From contig DATFFO010000266.1 of the NCBI GenBank assembly GCA_035250025.1, positions 1 to 10,982 on the forward strand: a stretch of DNA of 10,982 nucleotides, in the 5' to 3' direction. The first letter of the stretch is position 1; every line of letters starts with the position of its first letter. Shown in pieces: positions 7,249-10,982 of the stretch. The notes beneath the pieces were generated by a model. That model did not search any database, was not told the DNA's origin, and saw only the letters and a program-made list of their open reading frames with translations. Made by a program: the position numbers and the translations under genes. The DNA comes from DATFFO01 sp035250025 (GTDB lineage: Bacteria; Actinomycetota; Acidimicrobiia; Spongiisociales; ZC4RG35).

Positions 7249-8351
7249 CGGAGGATGACTCCGAGTTCGTCACGCATTACGGCGGTGGCGGCCCCGGCCA
7301 AACCGATGTCCGCCGTCGCCGAGGCCACGACCTCGATGTGGGGACGTCGGGTCATGTGCATCCTCGAGATCAGTTCCTGGCGGACGGCGTCGACGTAGCC
7401 GTCCACGTCTGTGAGATCGGAGGCGAGGCTGATGTGGTTCACGTCGATGGCGGAGATGACGACCGCCAAGGTGGCGCCGAGCCGGCGCCCGGCCTGGCGG
7501 GCGGCCTCGACGCGGTCGACGCCGGACCTTTCGACGGCGGGGATGGCAGCCACCGTCTCCAGGCAGCCACGCAGGCCGCAGCGACACTCCGCTCCCTCGG
7601 GGTCGACCACGACGTGTCCGATCTCTCCTGAAGCCAGGCGGTCGCCGGTGTGGACGAGACCGTCCATGACCAGTCCGGCTCCGATGCCGTCGCCGACGGC
7701 CACGAGGAGGAGGGTGTCGAAGCCGTCGGCGCCGGATCGGTACTCGGCCAGGGCGGCGAGGTGGGCGTCGTTGCCCACGGTCACCGGCAGGCCAAAGCGG
7801 TCGGCGAGGTGCTGGCGGAGCGGAACGCCGTGCCACTCCAGGTGGGCCGAGTCGCGCACGGTGCCGTCGGGGTCGAGCATGCCGGGGGTGGCCACGCCGA
7901 TCCCCAGCAGCGGCGACGTGGCCGACGCCACACAGGCGGCGATCAACTCGTCGACGGCGGCCAGGGCGGCCTCGCCGGTGGCGGTCGTCGTCGCCTCGTG
8001 GCGGACGAGGACGTTGCCTCCCAGGTCCAGGATGGCCGCCCGGAACGGCTGGTGACCGAGATCCACAGCGACGATGTGGCGGGCGGCGTCGTTGACGGCG
8101 AGGAGGGTGGCGGGCTTTCCGGCCGAGGTCTGGCCGGCGATCCCCGTTTCCATCACGAGGCCGGCGCCGATGAGATCGGTGACGAGGGTGGACACCGAAG
8201 CCCGAGTGAGACCGGTGGCCCGGGCGATCTCGGCCCGGCTCGTCGAGCCCCGGTCGGCGATCGTCTGCAGTGTCGTGAGCAGGTTCCAGCGGCGGGTGTC
8301 GTCGCGGCCGCTTTTGCGGGGGTGACGGGATCGGGGAGCAGGGATGGTCAT
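7245..8351 (-). CDS. ROK-family transcriptional repressor of the sugar operon
   Basis: A 368-aa DNA-binding regulator of the NagC/XylR type. An N-terminal winged helix-turn-helix (about 23-66, with TSRAEIARATGLTRASVSTL) precedes a ROK sugar-binding domain. That domain keeps GND (193-195) and the zinc motif CRCGLRGCLE (256-265) but lacks the kinase DxGGT phosphate loop, which reads VDLGHQP here. It is therefore a sensor rather than a kinase. I chose ATG 8351 because the frame upstream enters the promoter and palindrome (a TTG at 8381 is the only other start). No good ribosome site precedes the ATG. It is the first gene of the operon, overlaps the kinase by ATGA, and a palindrome lies on its own promoter, so GlcNAc- or GlcNAc-6-P-relieved autorepression is likely. 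Confidence 0.9.
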   Translation of the reverse strand: MTIPAPRSRHPRKSGRDDTRRWNLLTTLQTIADRGSTSRAEIARATGLTRASVSTLVTDLIGAGLVMETGIAGQTSAGKPATLLAVNDAARHIVAVDLGHQPFRAAILDLGGNVLVRHEATTTATGEAALAAVDELIAACVASATSPLLGIGVATPGMLDPDGTVRDSAHLEWHGVPLRQHLADRFGLPVTVGNDAHLAALAEYRSGADGFDTLLLVAVGDGIGAGLVMDGLVHTGDRLASGEIGHVVVDPEGAECRCGLRGCLETVAAIPAVERSGVDRVEAARQAGRRLGATLAVVISAIDVNHISLASDLTDVDGYVDAVRQELISRMHMTRRPHIEVVASATADIGLAGAATAVMRDELGVILR

Positions 8352-8370
8352 GGGGCGGCAGATCCGGACA

Positions 8371-8391
8371 TGTAAGTTCAATGAACATACA
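8371..8391. promoter_or_regulatory. Candidate operator, 21-bp palindrome
   Basis: Arms TGTAAGTTCA (8371-8380) and TGAACATACA (8382-8391) flank a central A at 8381 and are complementary at 9 of 10 positions. The site covers the -10 hexamer (8384-8389) and the expected transcription start of the repressor gene, an ideal position for repression. It is an AT-rich island in GC-rich DNA. The ROK repressor encoded next to it is the obvious candidate to bind; that is inference. Confidence 0.7.
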
Positions 8392-8412
8392 AATACGGAC
8401 GGGGGATGTCAA
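8384..8412 (-). promoter_or_regulatory. Sigma70-type promoter of the GlcNAc operon
   Basis: On the minus strand a perfect -35 TTGACA (8412-8407) is followed by a 17-base spacer and the -10 TATGTT (8389-8384, four of six consensus bases). The expected start is near 8377, giving an untranslated leader of about 25 bases before ATG 8351. It is the only strong promoter-like pair I see upstream of the operon. Confidence 0.75.
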
Positions 8413-8528
8413 GGCCCCGCCTCACGCGCCGGTCTCCTGGGCCGCGCCGACCGCCCGATTGGAGGGTTAACACGGCCATCCCTATTCTCAGCTGAGCTCA
8501 TGACGGCCCACTCCCACCCGCATTCCTG
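8413..8528 (+). promoter_or_regulatory. Upstream region of nuoH with only a weak promoter candidate
   Basis: This stretch must hold the start of nuoHIJ transcription if no read-through occurs. The best pair I can find is TTGGAG (8459-8464) and TATTCT (8483-8488) with an 18-base spacer; both hexamers are poor. No ribosome site precedes nuoH. A nine-codon frame (8500-8529, MTAHSHPHS) ends by overlapping the nuoH ATG as TGATG, which could couple translation, but nothing else supports it. Confidence 0.25.
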
Positions 8529-9617
8529 ATGGACGGCGTCGATTTCCTCATCGTGGTGGTCAGGGCCGTGATGGCCTTCGTTCTCTTGCTCGTCCTGACG
8601 ATTCTCAACGTCTGGGCCGAGCGCAAAGTGGTGGCCGACTTCCAGAACCGCCTGGGCCCGATGCGAGCCGGGCCGTTCGGCGTCCTCCAGACTGTGGCGG
8701 ACGGGCTCAAGCTCTTCTTCAAGGAGTCGGTGCTGCCGGCCAAGGCGGAGGTGGGTCTCTACGTGGCCGCCCCCTTCCTGGCAGTGATCCCCGCCTTCCT
8801 CATCTTCCTCAACATTCCCTGGGGGCGGCCGTTCACCATCGGAGGGCGGGAGATCGCCCTCCAGGGCGTCGATCTCAATGTGGGCCTGCTCTTCGTGCTC
8901 GCCATGTCCTCGATGGCGGTGTATGCCGTGGTGCTGGCGGGCTGGTCCTCGGGGTCCAAGTACCCACTGCTGGGCGGCATCCGCGCCACCGCCCAGGCGA
9001 TCTCCTACGAGGCGGCCATGGGCCTGGCGATGGTGTCGGTGGTCATGTTCTCCGCCACCCAGGCCTCGGGAGGTGCTCAGGGCGGCACCTTGTCGCTCTC
9101 CGAGCTGGTCGCCCGCCAGGCGGGGACCTGGGGAGGATTCATCCCCCGCTGGAACGCCATCCCCCTGTTCGTCGCCTTCGTCATCTTCTTCATCGCCATC
9201 GTGGCGGAGACCAATCGGGCCCCCTTCGACCTGGTGGAAGCCGAACAGGAACTGGTGGGCGGGTTCAACACGGAATACTCGGGGATGCGCTTCGCCATGT
9301 TCTTCCTGGCCGAGTACGTCAACATCTTCTCGATGTCGGCCCTCGCCACCACCCTCTTCCTGGGCGGTTGGAACGGGCCCACGTGGGACGGCGCTCTCCC
9401 CGCCTTCATCTCGGCGATCCTCCCCACCGTGTGGTTCCTGGTGAAGACCTACGTGCTCGTGTTCATCTTCTTCTGGATCCGGGCGACCCTGCCGCGGTTT
9501 CGCTACGACCAGCTCATGCAGCTGGGATGGAAGCGCCTGATCCCGGCGGCGCTGGTGTGGCTGATCATGTCGACGGTCGTCATCGGCTTCCGCCAGTTCG
9601 GGCCCCCATGGAGTTGA
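8529..9617 (+). CDS. nuoH: NADH-quinone oxidoreductase subunit H
   Basis: Membrane subunit of respiratory complex I at the junction with the peripheral arm, forming much of the quinone-binding chamber. The 362-aa protein has about eight hydrophobic segments and the family signatures WAERK (29-33), QNRLGP (39-44), ETNRAPFDLVEAE (227-239), FNTEYSGM (246-253) and RATLPRFRYDQLM near the C-terminus. Its length is normal for bacterial NuoH. No clear ribosome site precedes the ATG, but the following residues fit the usual N-terminus. It is the first gene of the plus-strand set, divergent from the sugar repressor; nuoG, its usual upstream neighbour, is absent. nuoI starts 13 bases after its stop. Confidence 0.96.
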   Translation: MDGVDFLIVVVRAVMAFVLLLVLTILNVWAERKVVADFQNRLGPMRAGPFGVLQTVADGLKLFFKESVLPAKAEVGLYVAAPFLAVIPAFLIFLNIPWGRPFTIGGREIALQGVDLNVGLLFVLAMSSMAVYAVVLAGWSSGSKYPLLGGIRATAQAISYEAAMGLAMVSVVMFSATQASGGAQGGTLSLSELVARQAGTWGGFIPRWNAIPLFVAFVIFFIAIVAETNRAPFDLVEAEQELVGGFNTEYSGMRFAMFFLAEYVNIFSMSALATTLFLGGWNGPTWDGALPAFISAILPTVWFLVKTYVLVFIFFWIRATLPRFRYDQLMQLGWKRLIPAALVWLIMSTVVIGFRQFGPPWS

Positions 9618-9630
9618 CAGTGGAGCTGAC

Positions 9631-10260
9631 ATGGGCGTGATCGGCGAGCTGCTCAAGGGGATGAGGGCGACCGGACGCGAGCTCCTCCTGACCGTCTCCG
9701 GCAAGCGGATGCTCACCACCCAGTACCCCAAGGAGTTCCGGGCCAAGCCGCAGCGCTTCCACGGCCGCCACGTGCTCAACCGCTACCCCGACGGGATGGA
9801 GAAGTGCATCGGCTGCGAGCTGTGCGCCGGGGCGTGCCCGGCCCGCTGCATCTACGTGCGGGGAGAGGACAACGACCCCCTGGCTCCGAACTCGCCCGGT
9901 GAGCGATTCGGGTTCGTGTACGAGATCAACATGCTGCGCTGCATCTTCTGCGGTCTCTGTGTCGAGGCCTGCCCCACCGAGGCGATCACCATGACCTCGC
10001 TGTTCGAGATGTCGACCACCAACCGCTCCGACGCCATATACACCAAGGACGAAATGCTGATGCGTCCCGATGGCACGGTGCCGCACATGTTCCCCGACGA
10101 CCACCTGGCCAACCTGTCGGAACTGGACACCGCCGATGGCTGGCTGCGAGCCACCGCCCCGTCCGGCTCCTCCGCCTACGAGGGGCTGAAGATGTGGCAG
10201 GGCACTCCCGGCCCGGCCGACTGGGACCCCGAGCCGTCCCAGGAGGAACGCGACGCATGA
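9631..10260 (+). CDS. nuoI: NADH-quinone oxidoreductase subunit I (two 4Fe-4S clusters)
   Basis: Peripheral-arm subunit of complex I that carries the two iron-sulfur clusters (N6a and N6b) passing electrons towards cluster N2. The 209-aa protein has two ferredoxin motifs: CIGCELCAGACP (Cys59, 62, 65, 69) and CIFCGLCVEACP (Cys104, 107, 110, 114), with all eight ligands present. A hydrophilic C-terminal tail (about 150-209), longer than in E. coli NuoI, follows the conserved EAITMTSLFEMS region; long tails are common in actinobacterial NuoI. A GGAG ribosome site lies a few bases before the ATG. Its stop overlaps the nuoJ start (ATGA, 10257-10260). Confidence 0.97.
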   Translation: MGVIGELLKGMRATGRELLLTVSGKRMLTTQYPKEFRAKPQRFHGRHVLNRYPDGMEKCIGCELCAGACPARCIYVRGEDNDPLAPNSPGERFGFVYEINMLRCIFCGLCVEACPTEAITMTSLFEMSTTNRSDAIYTKDEMLMRPDGTVPHMFPDDHLANLSELDTADGWLRATAPSGSSAYEGLKMWQGTPGPADWDPEPSQEERDA

Positions 10261-10781
10261 CCCTCGAGGCGGTCATCTTCGGCCTCATGGCCGCAACCTC
10301 GGTAGCCGGCGCCCTGACCGTCGTGCTCGCCCGCAACCCTGTCTACTCGGGCATCGGACTCCTGGGAACGATGCTGTCGCTGGCCGTGATCTACATCTCC
10401 CAGCTCGCCCACTTCGTCGCCGCCATCCAGATCATCGTCTATGCCGGCGCAGTCATGACCCTGTTCCTCTTCGTCCTCATGCTGATCGGGATTGACAAGT
10501 CGGAGGACATGTCCGAGCACCTGCCCCGCCAGCGCCTGATCGTCGGCGGGCTGGGCGTGGCAGTCGTCGGCCTCGGGGTGTATCTCGGTGCCTCCGGCGG
10601 GTTCTCCTGGGTGCCGGCCGCCACCGGGGAGCCGGCCGTGGACGCCACCAACGGCACCGCCGAGCTGATCGGCGAGGCGCTGTTCACCGACTGGGTGCTG
10701 GCCTTCGAGGTCACCGCCCTCCTCCTCACCATCGCCGCCGCCGGAGCGATCGCATTGGCGATGTATCGGCGGGACTCATGA
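10257..10781 (+). CDS. nuoJ: NADH-quinone oxidoreductase subunit J
   Basis: Membrane subunit of complex I, 174 aa, with five hydrophobic segments. The conserved third segment AAIQIIVYAGAVMTLFLFV (55-73) identifies NuoJ. I chose ATG 10257 because it overlaps the nuoI stop and has a strong ribosome site, AGGAGG at 10241-10246; the frame is also open from a GTG at 10194, but that stretch lies inside nuoI. Its stop overlaps another ATG (10778-10780), the position where nuoK would normally begin, but the sequence that follows is repeat copy 2 and not NuoK. Confidence 0.96.
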   Translation: MTLEAVIFGLMAATSVAGALTVVLARNPVYSGIGLLGTMLSLAVIYISQLAHFVAAIQIIVYAGAVMTLFLFVLMLIGIDKSEDMSEHLPRQRLIVGGLGVAVVGLGVYLGASGGFSWVPAATGEPAVDATNGTAELIGEALFTDWVLAFEVTALLLTIAAAGAIALAMYRRDS

Positions 10782-10783
10782 CC

Positions 10784-10955
10784 TTTGTCCCCCACGAAGT
10801 GGGGGAAGGGGCCCCCACGAACGCAGTGAGTGGGGTAGGGGGGAGCCGAACCCGTGGCGGGCCTTTCCGTCCTGGGAACTTCCCCCCTACCCCACGCCTC
10901 CGCTGCACTCCGGCGTGGGGGCCCCTTCCCCCTTCGCTTCGCTCAGGGGGACAAA
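10784..10955. repeat. Structured intergenic repeat, copy 2
   Basis: About 172 bp, alignable with copy 1 (3493-3657) over its whole length except the centre. The inverted ends are TTTGTCCCCC and GGGGGACAAA. Hairpins are at 10788-10806 (identical to copy 1), 10813-10835, 10890-10920 (9-bp stem, 13-base loop) and 10928-10950. The stem at 10813-10835 is CCCCAC/GTGGGG where copy 1 has CCCCGC/GCGGGG, and the third hairpin also differs in sequence while staying paired. It starts two bases after the nuoJ stop. No T-run follows the hairpins. It reads with transcription of nuoHIJ, opposite to copy 1 relative to its operon. Confidence 0.9.
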
Positions 10956-10982
10956 GCTCAGGGCGACAAAGCTCAGGGCGAC
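10950..10982. repeat. 15-bp tandem repeat at window end
   Basis: The unit GACAAAGCTCAGGGC occurs twice exactly (10950-10964 and 10965-10979), and a third copy begins at 10980, cut by the window end. The preceding bases GCTCAGGGG (10941-10949) look like an imperfect earlier unit, so the array appears to grow out of the right end of repeat copy 2. Total copy number is unknown. Confidence 0.8.

Noticed and set aside
4892..7273. A single 793-codon minus-strand frame covering the binding protein and the kinase region
   Set aside because: The part upstream of 6325 is arginine/proline-rich noise in the wrong frame of the kinase gene. The lipoprotein signal and ribosome site place the start at 6325.
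8500..8529. Nine-codon leader peptide before nuoH
   Set aside because: Too short to support, no ribosome site, no conserved attenuation structure visible; noted only as a possible coupling frame.
8409..9779. A 456-codon minus-strand frame opposite nuoH
   Set aside because: Charged low-complexity antisense shadow of a clear NuoH; typical of GC-rich DNA.
10194..10256. Upstream GTG start for nuoJ
   Set aside because: It lies inside nuoI and encodes non-NuoJ residues, while ATG 10257 has AGGAGG and an ATGA overlap.

Overview
The window is GC-rich and densely coded, with 4-base ATGA/GTGA gene overlaps and GTG starts. The gene content (a CUT1 sugar transporter with no ATPase gene beside it, ROK proteins, a two-domain GH3 enzyme, actinobacterial-type complex I subunits) suggests a high-GC actinobacterium. 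An Acidimicrobiia-like lineage would fit, but nothing here fixes the genus.

Minus strand, 8412 down to 1: one operon for uptake and breakdown of an N-acetylglucosamine (GlcNAc) oligosaccharide. In transcription order it holds a ROK repressor, a ROK sugar kinase, a lipoprotein solute-binding protein, two ABC permeases, a cytoplasmic GH3 beta-N-acetylhexosaminidase or phosphorylase, GlcNAc-6-phosphate deacetylase (nagA), and the first 30 codons of a SIS-domain protein, probably the GlcN-6-P deaminase, which runs off the window. The inferred route is import of a GlcNAc disaccharide or oligosaccharide, cleavage in the cytoplasm, phosphorylation, deacetylation and deamination to fructose-6-phosphate. 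A promoter (TTGACA-17 bp-TATGTT) and a 21-bp near-perfect palindrome over its -10 and start region lie just upstream of the repressor gene, which suggests autoregulation.

Plus strand, 8529 to 10781: the respiratory complex I genes nuoH, nuoI and nuoJ, divergent from the sugar operon. nuoA-G do not precede nuoH here, so the nuo cluster is split or rearranged.

Two copies (3493-3657 and 10784-10955) of a structured GC-rich repeat of about 165-172 bp are the least ordinary part of the window. They share inverted TTTGTCCCCC ends and four hairpins, and stem sequences differ between copies while pairing is kept. Each copy lies directly behind a junction where a stop codon overlaps an ATG, between permease 1 and permease 2 and after nuoJ, so both interrupt otherwise tightly coupled operons. 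A 15-bp tandem repeat follows the second copy at the window edge.
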